From the NCBI GenBank assembly GCA_934216375.1, contig CAKQBP010000034.1, positions 1-10,076 on the forward strand: DNA of 10,076 nucleotides, given 5' to 3'. A program made the translations under genes and the position numbers. Positions 1 to 6,889 of this stretch are shown here, one piece after another; the first letter of the stretch is position 1, and each line of letters begins with the position of its first letter. The notes below the pieces were generated by a model. It was not told the origin of the DNA. It was given only the letters and a program-made list of their open reading frames with translations, and did not search any database. The DNA is from an uncultured Veillonella sp. (lineage in GTDB: Bacteria > Bacillota > Negativicutes > Veillonellales > Veillonellaceae).

Positions 1-1683
1 AGCATCTAATGTTTTCTGTTGTCCCACTTCGCTAGCTTGCTTTTGCAGTGCCACGTCACGGGTTTTGCGAGCCTCTTCAATTTCATCCTTAGTCGGATAC
101 ATCTCCGGCTTAGCTGCTAACCGTGGATGATCTGTAGAGCCACAGACCGGACAAGGCTCATTATCTACAACTAAATGAACTAGCTCAAAGGCACGCCCTT
201 CTTGCATTAGATGCTCTAATCGTTCAAGATGTACCTTTGCAACCTGCACTATTTCATCTAAAGACACTAACGTTTGACCTTTATCATCGATTTCTTTTTG
301 TACCTTACTAATTTCTTCTAGTAATTCAGAATATCTATGTAAATCATTTAGTTGCCCTTGAATAACAGGAGTAGCCTCTAAGAATTTATTTTTATCTTGT
401 AACTGTTTACGCGAACTTTCTAAATCGTTTTCTAAAGTTTCTACAAGCTCCCGTTGTTTTGCTAAGGCATCTTCGCTTTTTTTACTATCAAATTCTTCTA
501 AACTACTATGTAATGTGGAGAATTCCTTTTTCAATACATCTAACTCGTCAAACTTCTCCGCTTGTTGTTGAAATTGAGCTAAGGTAGTTCTCTTAGCTTG
601 TATACTTTCAGCTTGACCTTCTAAGCCACTGTAAACCTCTAAACATTTAGCCTCATGTTGGGTTGCCAGTTTCACACGTTCTTCTGCATCTGAAAGAGCC
701 TGTCCTAAAGTTTTTAATACAGCCTGTTTCTCAATATATTGTTTATATAATTCATGCGTTGGTGCCAAAGAGTTAAGGAACTGAACCTTTTCATTTAGGT
801 TTATGCGCTCAGTTTCCCTTGCTTTCACCAAGTCAAGTTTCAAAGTAGCCTCAGTAAGAGATTGTTGAGCCTGATTATATAAAGACCATTGATTTCGAAG
901 CACATTAAACTGTTCTACTACGGTTACTGCCTCATCTCGTTCTACAGCGAGAGCATCTCGATGAGGGCCCCGATTTGCTAGTAACTCACGCACATGCTCA
1001 ATGGTTACCATTGGAGTCGCTCCATCATGAGGGATAGACTGCATAAATGCAGTTTGCTTAGTTAGATTTTCTTCAATACCTGCCTTTGCTTCATCATAAG
1101 CAGCCTTCAGTGCTTCTTGTAATTTTCGATATAGTTCCGTTCTAAAGAGTGTATGTAGTAATTCCTCACGTTCACTCGTAGAGGCAACTAGCAACTTTCG
1201 GAATTCCCCTTGAGGTAATAGCACAACTTGTAAGAACTGATCCTTGCGAAAGCCTATAATTTGCTGAATGGTATCGCGAATGGCGGCAGCCGAGGTAGCA
1301 ATAACCTTCCACTCTCCGTCTTTCTTTTCATATACAGTAGCGCTAGCATTCTGCTCACGCATCCCTGTCCCACGTTTCTTTGCTACCATCTGTTTCGGTA
1401 ACCGTTCAACACGATATTGTGCATCGCCAATAGCAAAGGAGAAATCAACACGAGTCATCCGATGAGGTTCTGCAAAGTCACTACGAATAGCATCTGTTTT
1501 ACGTACTTCCCCACTCGGCTCACCATACAAGGCATACACCATGGCATCTAAGATTGATGTTTTCCCTGCCCCTGTAGGGCCAGCGATGAGAAACATGGAA
1601 TGGTCTTGGAGCTCGTTAAAGTCCAATGTGACCGAATCACGATACGGACCAAAGGCTTCCATAGTTAATGATATAGGCTTCAT
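1..1683 (-). CDS. sbcC: Exonuclease subunit SbcC, N-terminal part (cut by left edge)
   Basis: ATPase subunit of the SbcCD (Mre11-Rad50-type) nuclease, which opens DNA hairpins and trims protein-blocked double-strand ends in the cytoplasm. The reading frame is open from the ATG at 1683 to the edge, giving 561 codons. Residues 1-30 form the usual N-terminal strand region (MKPISLTMEAFGPYRDSV). Walker A GPTGAGKTS is at 35-43 and the Q-loop LPQGEF at 156-161. From about 190 to 505 the protein is rich in Glu, Gln, Lys and Leu, as expected for the first coiled-coil arm. The zinc-hook motif CPVC is at 511-514, followed by GSTDHP. The second coil, signature motif and Walker B lie outside the window; a hook near 511 fits a full length of about 1000 residues. 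The ATG directly abuts the sbcD stop (TAAATG), with a GGAGG ribosome site inside the end of sbcD, so the two are one operon. Identification is secure. Confidence 0.96.
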   Translation of the reverse strand, partial: MKPISLTMEAFGPYRDSVTLDFNELQDHSMFLIAGPTGAGKTSILDAMVYALYGEPSGEVRKTDAIRSDFAEPHRMTRVDFSFAIGDAQYRVERLPKQMVAKKRGTGMREQNASATVYEKKDGEWKVIATSAAAIRDTIQQIIGFRKDQFLQVVLLPQGEFRKLLVASTSEREELLHTLFRTELYRKLQEALKAAYDEAKAGIEENLTKQTAFMQSIPHDGATPMVTIEHVRELLANRGPHRDALAVERDEAVTVVEQFNVLRNQWSLYNQAQQSLTEATLKLDLVKARETERINLNEKVQFLNSLAPTHELYKQYIEKQAVLKTLGQALSDAEERVKLATQHEAKCLEVYSGLEGQAESIQAKRTTLAQFQQQAEKFDELDVLKKEFSTLHSSLEEFDSKKSEDALAKQRELVETLENDLESSRKQLQDKNKFLEATPVIQGQLNDLHRYSELLEEISKVQKEIDDKGQTLVSLDEIVQVAKVHLERLEHLMQEGRAFELVHLVVDNEPCPVCGSTDHPRLAAKPEMYPTKDEIEEARKTRDVALQKQASEVGQQKTLDA

Positions 1684-2916
1684 TTAGTCCTCCTTAAGAA
1701 TTCGGTCCCATACAGAGTTGATATATTGCTGTTCTTGCTCTGTTAAAGGTTCCTTCCACACAGTTTCTGCAAATTGATTAAATAATTGACGCTCATTTAA
1801 TTCTTTAAAAACCGCATCGCCCATCTCTGCTATTGGTCCTGCCACGCGACCAACTAGATCAATGGTCATACAACGATGATAAACCTGGCGCAATTTAGCC
1901 ATTCCATCCATAATCGGCATCGTATCAAGTAAACGGGCTTGTACATAATCATCCCTATGTTTAGCCTGTAATGCTTTATCATTTAACAGGTCTTCAAAAT
2001 ATCCTTCCAAAATGACTACGTCTCGCTTCGCCTCTACAGGAATCGTGTTAATATCTACGTTCCCCTTTGTATCCATATCAATGATGGTAAAAGACTTCTT
2101 CTGCATATGTTCATCAAAGGAATATTTTAATGGGGATCCACTATAGCGAATATGATCAGCTCCCATTCGCTGAGGCCCATGCAAATGTCCCAAGGCAGTA
2201 TAGTGAAAGTCCTTAAAGACTTGAGGATTTACCTGTTCACTGCCACCTACAGACAAGGTACGCTCTGAGCCCCCTACTTCACCGCCCATAACAAAGGCAT
2301 GGCTAATGACGATACTGCGCATCCCCTTAGGCACTTGTTTATACAAGTAATTACTCCAAGCCTGATACATTTGGTCATAATTGTGCAGATTCAAAGCGCT
2401 TTCGCAATTTTGTTCATAACACGGTGTTACTATGTCAGCAATTTCAATATTGGTAGTTTCTGTATTAGTAGACTCTACATCAGCAAATAAAGCCTCCCCT
2501 ATGCGTCGGGGCTCACTAAAAGGCATAGGACAAATAGCCACCTTGCCATCTGTCCCTTCAAATTCAAAAGGCTTCAACGCGTGATGAGGAGAGCCCCAAA
2601 TATGGATACCCGATTGACTCAACATAGAGCGTCCCACTTCAAGACGTTCTGCCCCATCGTGATTACCGCTCACCACAAAGAGAGGCACCTTGTAGTCCAT
2701 AGCGAGACGAGTAATTATGGAGTCCCACAGTTCGATAGCTTCAATGGGTGGCACCGCTCTATCAAAAATATCCCCTGCGAGCAATATGCCATCGATATTT
2801 TCATCTTTCAAAATATTAAAGAACTGATGTTCCAATACATGAGCTTGGTCTTCTGTTAAGTACTGGCCATAAAAAATACGCCCTAAATGCCAATCGGCAG
2901 TATGTAAAAAACGCAT
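1684..2916 (-). CDS. sbcD: Exonuclease subunit SbcD (Mre11-type nuclease)
   Basis: Metal-dependent phosphoesterase subunit of SbcCD, 410 residues, the usual size for the family (E. coli SbcD is about 400). All calcineurin-like motifs are visible: DWH at 8-10, GDIFD at 48-52, GNHD at 84-87, SHAF at 205-208 and GHLH at 243-246. These supply the Asp, Asn and His ligands for two manganese ions. Residues 146-187, between the GNHD and SHAF motifs, form a Thr/Asn/Glu-rich stretch that looks like a variable insertion. The C-terminal part (about 290-410) is the capping and SbcC-binding region. The ATG at 2916 is preceded by an AAGGGGG ribosome site. It is transcribed after nfo and ahead of sbcC; the 234-base gap to nfo holds a candidate promoter and a 9-bp tandem repeat. 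There is no convincing terminator after nfo, so readthrough from nfo is also possible. Confidence 0.96.
   Translation of the reverse strand: MRFLHTADWHLGRIFYGQYLTEDQAHVLEHQFFNILKDENIDGILLAGDIFDRAVPPIEAIELWDSIITRLAMDYKVPLFVVSGNHDGAERLEVGRSMLSQSGIHIWGSPHHALKPFEFEGTDGKVAICPMPFSEPRRIGEALFADVESTNTETTNIEIADIVTPCYEQNCESALNLHNYDQMYQAWSNYLYKQVPKGMRSIVISHAFVMGGEVGGSERTLSVGGSEQVNPQVFKDFHYTALGHLHGPQRMGADHIRYSGSPLKYSFDEHMQKKSFTIIDMDTKGNVDINTIPVEAKRDVVILEGYFEDLLNDKALQAKHRDDYVQARLLDTMPIMDGMAKLRQVYHRCMTIDLVGRVAGPIAEMGDAVFKELNERQLFNQFAETVWKEPLTEQEQQYINSVWDRILKED
1689..1693 (-). promoter_or_regulatory. Ribosome binding site of sbcC inside sbcD
   Basis: GGAGG on the minus strand, five bases before the sbcC ATG at 1683. 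It lies within the last codons of sbcD, whose TAA is immediately followed by the sbcC ATG. This fixes the sbcC start and indicates translational coupling, which would keep the two subunits in balance. Confidence 0.85.
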
Positions 2917-3020
2917 TTCGTCCCCCTTTCCAGTTCTCCCTACACCTTACACAATGTATCTATTTAAATGCAAAAACAAATGCTTAGTCCCATAACTTTA
3001 TGGAAGTTTAATAACGTTAT

Positions 3021-3072
3021 ATAGTTTAAATAGATTTAATAGTTTTGATAGTTTCAATAGTTTTAATAACTT
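3021..3072. repeat. Six-unit 9-bp degenerate tandem repeat in sbcD leader
   Basis: Units start at exactly 9-base steps: 3021 ATAGTTTAA, 3030 ATAGATTTA, 3039 ATAGTTTTG, 3048 ATAGTTTCA, 3057 ATAGTTTTA and 3066 ATAACTTAA. The first seven bases (ATAGTTT) are identical in four of the six units. On the transcribed (minus) strand the units read as AAACTAT preceded by two variable bases. The array is non-coding and lies between a candidate sbcD promoter (3091-3099) and the sbcD start. A perfect 10-bp palindrome, ATAACGTTAT (3011-3020), adjoins its sbcD-proximal end. The function is unknown. Confidence 0.8.
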
Positions 3073-3090
3073 AATGTGTTTGCAATAACT

Positions 3091-3099
3091 AGTATAGCA
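3091..3099 (-). promoter_or_regulatory. Candidate extended -10 promoter for sbcDC
   Basis: Minus strand TGCTATACT, a TGnTATACT extended -10 element. No good -35 hexamer is found 16-18 bases upstream, which extended -10 promoters can tolerate. It would give a leader of about 165 bases containing the 9-bp repeat array. The rest of the 2917-3150 gap is AT-rich and shows no other gene. This is a motif match only. Confidence 0.45.
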
Positions 3100-3150
3100 T
3101 CAAGTATTCTACATATTTATTATATAACTAAATTAACATCTGTGATTTAA

Positions 3151-3987
3151 TTATTTATTCTCTACAATAGATCGCAACATAGCAATTTCTTTTGCGTATC
3201 CTTCTAATTCATTTGGCGTTTCCAAGTAGAATGGCAGGTTCGTCAATTTAGGATGTGTTACAACGCGAGCAATAGCATCGATACCAATATGTCCTTCCCC
3301 AATCTTTTCATGACGATCTTTATGGGCACCTATAGGATTTTTAGAGTCATTTAAATGAATGGCTTTCAAACGATCAAGACCTACAATTCGATCGAATTCG
3401 TCAATAACGCCATCAAGATTATGCACGATATCATAACCACCTTCATGAATATGGCAAGTATCAACGCACACACCCATGTACTCTTTTAGCTTTACACCAT
3501 CGATAATGCGCGCAATTTCTTCAAAACGGGAACCAATTTCTGTACCTTTACCAGCCATTACTTCCAAAAGGACTGTTGTCTTCATACCTGGAAATAAGAT
3601 TTCATTCAAGCACTCCACAATATATTCGATGCCTTGATCTACGCCTTGCTTCACATGGCTACCTGGGTGAAAGTTATACATTTGACCTGGCAAATACTCC
3701 ATACGCTCTAAATCTTCCATCATAGATTGCTTCGCAAAAGCGCGTAAATCCTCTTTGGCGGCACATGGGTTATAGGTATACGGTGCATGTGCTAACAAAG
3801 TGCCAAAGTTGTGCTCTTTCATATATGCACTAAGGTTATTCATATCCTCAACATCGAGAGCTCGCATGCCCCCTCCACGAGGGTTACGCGTAAAGTATTG
3901 GAAGGTATTGCCTCCAATTTTAGTAGCTTCCTTGCCCATATGTAAATAACCTTTGCTAATTGATAAGTGACTGCCTATTACAAACAT
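3151..3987 (-). CDS. nfo: Endonuclease IV (AP endonuclease)
   Basis: Zinc-dependent class II AP endonuclease of base excision repair. It cuts 5' of abasic sites, removes blocked 3' ends left by oxidants, and incises some oxidised bases. It has 278 residues, normal for the family (TIM barrel, AP2Ec). All nine expected metal ligands can be placed: H67 (AHAPY), H107 (FHPGSH), E142 (LLEVMAGKG), D176 and H179 (VDTCHIH), H211 (HLNDSK), D224 and H226 ([13 protein letters not shown]) and E256 (LETP). The start ATG at 3987 has GAGGAG four bases upstream. It lies downstream of perR in the same direction, with a hairpin terminator and its own candidate promoter in the gap, and upstream of sbcDC, so it belongs to a DNA-repair group. 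Identification is secure; regulation by PerR is only a possibility. Confidence 0.97.
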   Translation of the reverse strand: MFVIGSHLSISKGYLHMGKEATKIGGNTFQYFTRNPRGGGMRALDVEDMNNLSAYMKEHNFGTLLAHAPYTYNPCAAKEDLRAFAKQSMMEDLERMEYLPGQMYNFHPGSHVKQGVDQGIEYIVECLNEILFPGMKTTVLLEVMAGKGTEIGSRFEEIARIIDGVKLKEYMGVCVDTCHIHEGGYDIVHNLDGVIDEFDRIVGLDRLKAIHLNDSKNPIGAHKDRHEKIGEGHIGIDAIARVVTHPKLTNLPFYLETPNELEGYAKEIAMLRSIVENK

Positions 3988-4023
3988 AATACTCCTCTAT
4001 ATATGACTATACGATTTCTACAA

Positions 4024-4039
4024 TTTTATAATTATAAAA
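4024..4039 (-). promoter_or_regulatory. Candidate nfo promoter overlapping a 16-bp AT palindrome
   Basis: TTTTATAATTATAAAA is a perfect 16-bp palindrome. On the minus strand it contains a consensus -10 (TATAAT, 4036 to 4031) at a suitable distance, about 45 bases, from the nfo start; no clear -35 is visible. Aligned to the Bacillus PerR box (TTATAAT-N-ATTATAA), one half matches fully and the other in four of seven positions, so it could be a degenerate PerR operator or just an AT-rich promoter. The call is inference. Confidence 0.4.
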
Positions 4040-4070
4040 CGCCTAACTCTAATATCTATTGTATTATGCT

Positions 4071-4098
4071 TATAGCTATTTTTGTTACTATAGCTATT
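4071..4098. repeat. Paired TATAGCTATT repeat, 18 bp apart
   Basis: TATAGCTATT occurs at 4071-4080 and again at 4089-4098, in direct orientation with an 18-base period. Each copy contains the 8-bp palindrome ATAGCTAT. The pair lies upstream of the candidate nfo promoter, in the gap after perR. It may be a pair of protein-binding sites or a small duplication; there is no further support. Confidence 0.5.
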
Positions 4099-4135
4099 CT
4101 ATAACACTAATAGATAAAGATATATGATAACTAAT

Positions 4136-4177
4136 ATAACCCCTGCCGTGAAGGAGCCCTTCAACAACAGGGGTTAT
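4136..4177 (-). terminator. Hairpin terminator after perR
   Basis: Perfect 10-bp stem, ATAACCCCTG (4136-4145) with CAGGGGTTAT (4168-4177), starting three bases after the perR stop codon. The 22-base loop carries its own hairpin, TGAAGG (4149-4154) with CCTTCA (4158-4163). The U-tract on the minus strand is poor (TTAGTTATC), so termination may be incomplete; on the plus strand a T-rich stretch follows, but no plus-strand gene precedes it. It is probably the perR terminator, separating perR from nfo. Confidence 0.65.
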
Positions 4178-4180
4178 CTA

Positions 4181-4600
4181 TTAATGACTTTCTTTTTTTG
4201 CACACTCAGGACAAACACCTTCGAAGGTAATATGTTGACCTGTAATTTGATATTCACTACCTTGATCAGCAATCGTTTTGATAGCTTTCAAATCAATGCC
4301 CATCATATCCTCTACCTTATTACAACGGATGCAACGGATATGGGAATGAGCTTGTGTATCCCAATCGTAATGAGCGCGCTCATCACCAACTTCTAGAATT
4401 TTAACAAGACCGATTTTTTCAAAAATCTCCATCGTCTTGTACACTGTAGCCAAGCTCATGCTTGGATGTTCTGGGCGCAACGTATGATACAACATTTCAG
4501 CGGTTGGATGATCATGATGACCACGCAAAGCATCATAAATCGCAATACGCTGTGGGGTTACTTTAAACCCCTGGCTACGCAAAATTTGTGCGATATCCAT
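4181..4600 (-). CDS. perR: PerR-type peroxide-responsive repressor (Fur family)
   Basis: Fur-family metalloregulator of 139 residues; PerR members repress peroxide defence genes until metal-catalysed oxidation of a His releases them from DNA. Residues 1-75 form the winged helix (recognition helix around SLATVYKTMEIF, 49-60), and 80-139 the dimerisation and metal domain. Two CxxC pairs, C90/C93 and C130/C133, form the structural zinc site. Regulatory-site ligands aligned to Bacillus PerR are H31, D79, H85, H87 and D98. Asp rather than Glu at position 98 (Bacillus D104) and the ending CPECAKKESH favour PerR over Fur or Zur. AAAGG lies nine bases before the ATG at 4600. A clear promoter and a PerR/Fur-type box upstream point to autoregulation. 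Terminators lie on both sides, so it is probably monocistronic. Family certain; the PerR subtype is likely but rests on a few residues. Confidence 0.85.
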   Translation of the reverse strand: MDIAQILRSQGFKVTPQRIAIYDALRGHHDHPTAEMLYHTLRPEHPSMSLATVYKTMEIFEKIGLVKILEVGDERAHYDWDTQAHSHIRCIRCNKVEDMMGIDLKAIKTIADQGSEYQITGQHITFEGVCPECAKKESH

Positions 4601-4663
4601 AATAATCTACCTTTCTCCACTTGGAAATCTATTAGGCATAGGCCATTATCGGCCGTTTACAAG

Positions 4664-4678
4664 AAATAATTATTATTT
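4664..4678. promoter_or_regulatory. PerR/Fur-type operator of perR
   Basis: AAATAAT-T-ATTATTT is a perfect 7-1-7 inverted repeat containing the family core ATAATnATTAT. It starts at the base next to the perR -10 hexamer and covers the predicted transcription start (about 4672), so a bound dimer would block transcription. Family knowledge: PerR, Fur and Zur bind 7-1-7 repeats of this form, and autorepression is common in PerR. Confidence 0.75.
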
Positions 4679-4707
4679 ATTATATCAAAATTCTCAATAC
4701 TTATCAA
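4679..4707 (-). promoter_or_regulatory. Promoter of perR
   Basis: On the minus strand, TTGATA (4707-4702), a 17-base spacer, then TATAAT (4684-4679): a near-consensus housekeeping promoter, five of six and six of six. It gives a leader of about 72 bases, in which GGCC-GATAAT-GGCC (4641-4654) could form a weak hairpin. Confidence 0.8.
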
Positions 4708-4734
4708 GATAAATAGTATTAGATATTAAGTAAT

Positions 4735-4766
4735 AAAAAATGTGGATTGCCAGAAGCAACCCACAT
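4735..4766 (-). terminator. Rho-independent terminator of the DEAD-box helicase gene
   Basis: On the minus strand the stem ATGTGGGTTGC (4766-4756) pairs with GCAATCCACAT (4750-4740) through one G-U pair, with a five-base loop, followed at once by a T-run. It begins four bases after the helicase stop codon. It isolates the helicase gene from the perR promoter that lies just downstream. Confidence 0.92.
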
Positions 4767-4770
4767 CCTA

Positions 4771-6318
4771 TTAGTCTTTAAAGTAAGGCTTGAAGCCTTC
4801 ACCTTGATGGCGAATTTTTTTGTCACCACGCGGACGATCAGATTTACGATCATCTCGGCGGCGATCACCTTTACGGTCGTTGCGACGATCACTCTTACGA
4901 TCATCTCGGCTGCGACGACGGTCACCATCTCTACGACGATCACCATCACGACGGCGACGATCACTACGACCACTTTCACGACGACGGCGTACGCGCAATG
5001 GTTTTTCTTCTGTAATATTTACAGGAGTAGTATCTGGTTCTTTTGTTAACAATTTAAGAGCTGCTGCCAACAGTGTTACGGAGTCTGTATCATTCAACAA
5101 TTCCTCAGCACTAGTTTTAAATGGCGCCAATGCTTCTAAATTATCTGTCATTTCAACGAGATTTTCAATTGCCAAACGTTGTTGACCTTCAAGAACTTCA
5201 CCTAAAGAAGGTGCACGACGACGTGCGATTTTACGCTTTGTTAAACGTTCGATAGCATGTAAATGCTCCATTTCACGAGGAATAACGAACGTAAACGCTT
5301 GACCCGCTTTACCGGCACGGCCTGTACGACCTACGCGGTGCGTGTAGCTTTCAGGGTCTTGAGGCATATCATAGTTATATACGTGAGATACACCAGAAAT
5401 ATCGAGACCACGAGCTGCCACATCTGTAGCCACGAGAATATCGATGGTACCTTCGCGGAATTGGCGAATTACGCTGTCCCGTTTTTGTTGAGACAAATCG
5501 CCATGGATGCCTTCCGCCATGTAACCACGTTTCTTAAGACCTTCTGTCACTTCATCAACACGACGTTTCGTACGCGTGAAAATAATAGCAAGTTCAGGTG
5601 TTTGGATATCAAACAAACGACAAAGAACATCGAATTTTTGACGGTCTTGCACTTCGATATAGTATTGTTCAATCAAGTCCATCGTAACTTGAGTCGGTTT
5701 CATGCGAATCAATGTTGGCTCTGTCAAATATGTTTCAGCTAATTGTTGGATAGCTTTAGGCATAGTTGCAGAGAACAACAATGTTTGATGGTCTTCTGGG
5801 ATAGCACCCAAGATTTTATTGATATCATCAACAAAGCCCATATTTAACATTTCGTCGGCTTCGTCCAATACCACAACTTTCACATGGTCAAAGTTGATAG
5901 AACCACGATCCATATGGTCCATCAATCGGCCTGGAGTGGCAACGATGATTTGAGGGTTCTTTTTCAAGGCACGGAACTGACGATTAATATCTTGACCACC
6001 ATAAATAGGTAGTGCTGTGATATTCGTGTACTGAGCCATTTTGTTAAGCTCTTCAGCTACTTGAATAGCTAATTCTCGTGTAGGGGATAAAATAACTACT
6101 TGAACGTGACGCTCATTCCCGTCTACGCGTTCCAATACAGGCAAGCCAAATGCTGCTGTCTTACCAGTACCTGTTTGAGCTTGACCGATCATGTCTTTAC
6201 CGCTCATGGCTACTGGGATAGCTTCCTGTTGAATTGGCGTAGGCTCTTCAAAGCCCATATCGTTTAACGCTCTTAGAACAGGTTCGCTAATCATTAATTG
6301 TTCAAATTTTTCTAACAT
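4771..6318 (-). CDS. cshA: DEAD-box RNA helicase, CshA-like
   Basis: ATP-dependent RNA helicase of 515 residues, of the type that unwinds mRNA and rRNA structure during degradosome work, ribosome assembly and cold adaptation. Motifs are in order: Q motif (F5 ... PTPIQ, 26-30), I AQTGTGKT 47-54, Ia PTRELA 79-84, Ib TPGR 128-131, II DEAD 152-155, III SAT 183-185, IV IIFTRT 245-250, [11 protein letters not shown] 297-306 and [10 protein letters not shown] 327-334. Residues 370-430 form a helical linker. From 441 to 500 the tail is almost all Arg, Asp, Lys and Ser, with repeats of the DRRR and RDDRKSDR type, probably a disordered RNA-binding tail. The ATG at 6318 has a stop codon (TAG) immediately before it in frame, so it is the start despite an AGGAGG site as far as 12 bases upstream. 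It is transcribed alone, with its own promoter and a strong terminator. The CshA assignment, as opposed to another DEAD-box paralogue, is by resemblance. Confidence 0.93.
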   Translation of the reverse strand: MLEKFEQLMISEPVLRALNDMGFEEPTPIQQEAIPVAMSGKDMIGQAQTGTGKTAAFGLPVLERVDGNERHVQVVILSPTRELAIQVAEELNKMAQYTNITALPIYGGQDINRQFRALKKNPQIIVATPGRLMDHMDRGSINFDHVKVVVLDEADEMLNMGFVDDINKILGAIPEDHQTLLFSATMPKAIQQLAETYLTEPTLIRMKPTQVTMDLIEQYYIEVQDRQKFDVLCRLFDIQTPELAIIFTRTKRRVDEVTEGLKKRGYMAEGIHGDLSQQKRDSVIRQFREGTIDILVATDVAARGLDISGVSHVYNYDMPQDPESYTHRVGRTGRAGKAGQAFTFVIPREMEHLHAIERLTKRKIARRRAPSLGEVLEGQQRLAIENLVEMTDNLEALAPFKTSAEELLNDTDSVTLLAAALKLLTKEPDTTPVNITEEKPLRVRRRRESGRSDRRRRDGDRRRDGDRRRSRDDRKSDRRNDRKGDRRRDDRKSDRPRGDKKIRHQGEGFKPYFKD

Positions 6319-6338
6319 CTAAATGTGTTTCCTCCTAT

Positions 6339-6357
6339 CGCGCACGAACTATGCGCA
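6339..6357 (-). promoter_or_regulatory. Hairpin at the 5' end of the helicase leader
   Basis: On the minus strand GCGCA (6356-6352) pairs with TGCGC (6344-6340) around a seven-base loop, with one flanking U-G pair. It would sit at the very 5' end of the predicted transcript (start about 6358) and ends only a few bases before the AGGAGG site at 6331-6336. It could stabilise the mRNA or influence ribosome access. Short stem, no comparative support. Confidence 0.4.
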
Positions 6358-6364
6358 TTTGAAT

Positions 6365-6373
6365 AGTATAACA
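6365..6373 (-). promoter_or_regulatory. Extended -10 promoter of the helicase gene
   Basis: Minus strand TGTTATACT (TGnTATACT), 47 bases before the ATG, with no convincing -35 hexamer at 17-18 bases upstream. It gives a leader of about 40 bases containing the hairpin and the AGGAGG ribosome site. Confidence 0.6.
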
Positions 6374-6450
6374 TATTTTGAAAGTGAGCGCTATAAGAGT
6401 TATTTTGAATCTAAACTAAATCTGTTTTCTTCTCGTCCAAAAACGTTCCA

Positions 6451-6801
6451 TTAAAACGATTCCACCTGATACACATAGCAAAACAATATAGGATAAATTA
6501 ATAGTAATCTAGAAATCCATTTCGTTCTTATTTTATCAGCAATCATAAATATAGATAAATTGATAATTATTTTAATAATTATCGCAGAGATGATAACTAT
6601 AGAAGTAAATTCTTCTCTATAATCCGTCAGTTCATATAAGGGATATAATAAATAACTTAACAAAACGCTAAGTATTATTATGAACCAAATATTTATTCCC
6701 TTTAAAAATTTACATTTTCTATAATAGAAAACGCCAACCAAAAGAAATAGTAAAACACTAAGCAATATTCCTATAATTAATAGATAATCTAAATGAATCA
6801 T
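6451..6801 (-). CDS. Small four-helix integral membrane protein, unknown function
   Basis: 116 residues, not recognised. Four hydrophobic segments are visible, at about 6-27, 38-57, 66-88 and 95-112, separated by short charged loops: YRKCKFLKG (27-35), ELTDYREE (57-64) and ADKIRTKW (88-95). This predicts a small inner-membrane protein with almost no soluble part. The ATG at 6801 has AGGA six bases upstream. Its first 44 bases overlap, in another frame, the end of a 43-codon ORF that has a better ribosome site, which suggests coupled translation. The gene is rich in ATA and ATT codons and AT-richer than the helicase and dehydrogenase genes. Candidate roles for such a protein next to a small ORF include an immunity or anchoring function, but nothing in the sequence shows it. 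No terminator is visible before the helicase promoter. Confidence 0.65.
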   Translation of the reverse strand: MIHLDYLLIIGILLSVLLFLLVGVFYYRKCKFLKGINIWFIIILSVLLSYLLYPLYELTDYREEFTSIVIISAIIIKIIINLSIFMIADKIRTKWISRLLLIYPILFCYVYQVESF

Positions 6802-6889
6802 AGTTTATCCTGTCCTTTGACCATTTTCTAAATAGAATTTCTTGTAAATCATTTATGTTTAACATTTTACTTATTTGAAACAGATCCAT
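6758..6889 (-). CDS. Small ORF (43 residues) overlapping the membrane protein gene
   Basis: Starts at an ATG (6889) with a strong GAGGAG ribosome site six bases upstream (6896-6901) and ends at TAG (6758). The product begins MDLFQISKMLNINDLQEILF and continues RKWSKDRINYDSFRLSINYR, then NIA. It is hydrophilic and positively charged, with an amphipathic, helix-like N-terminal half. It overlaps the start of the four-helix membrane protein by 44 bases in a different frame. I do not recognise it. It could be a genuine small protein, a translational leader for the membrane protein, or the N-terminal remnant of a longer, frameshifted gene. The ribosome site is the main argument for translation. Confidence 0.5.
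   Translation of the reverse strand: MDLFQISKMLNINDLQEILFRKWSKDRINYDSFRLSINYRNIA

Noticed and set aside
3128..3150. AATTAA/TTAATT hairpin after nfo as a terminator
   Set aside because: Six AT pairs only, too weak, and no T-run; nfo appears to lack an intrinsic terminator here.
4719..5185. Open frames on both strands over the helicase tail
   Set aside because: Low-complexity products (Val/Ala-, Thr/Ile- or Arg/Ser-rich) arise from the repetitive Arg/Asp codons of the real gene; no ribosome sites.
5263..5742. 159-codon plus-strand frame inside the helicase gene
   Set aside because: Antisense to conserved helicase motifs, no ribosome site and no recognisable product.
6562..6583. 22-bp inverted repeat GATAATTATT-TT-AATAATTATC with Fur-like half sites
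   Set aside because: It lies in the middle of the four-helix membrane protein gene, where Ile, Asn and Lys codons give such AT patterns by chance; it is not near a promoter.
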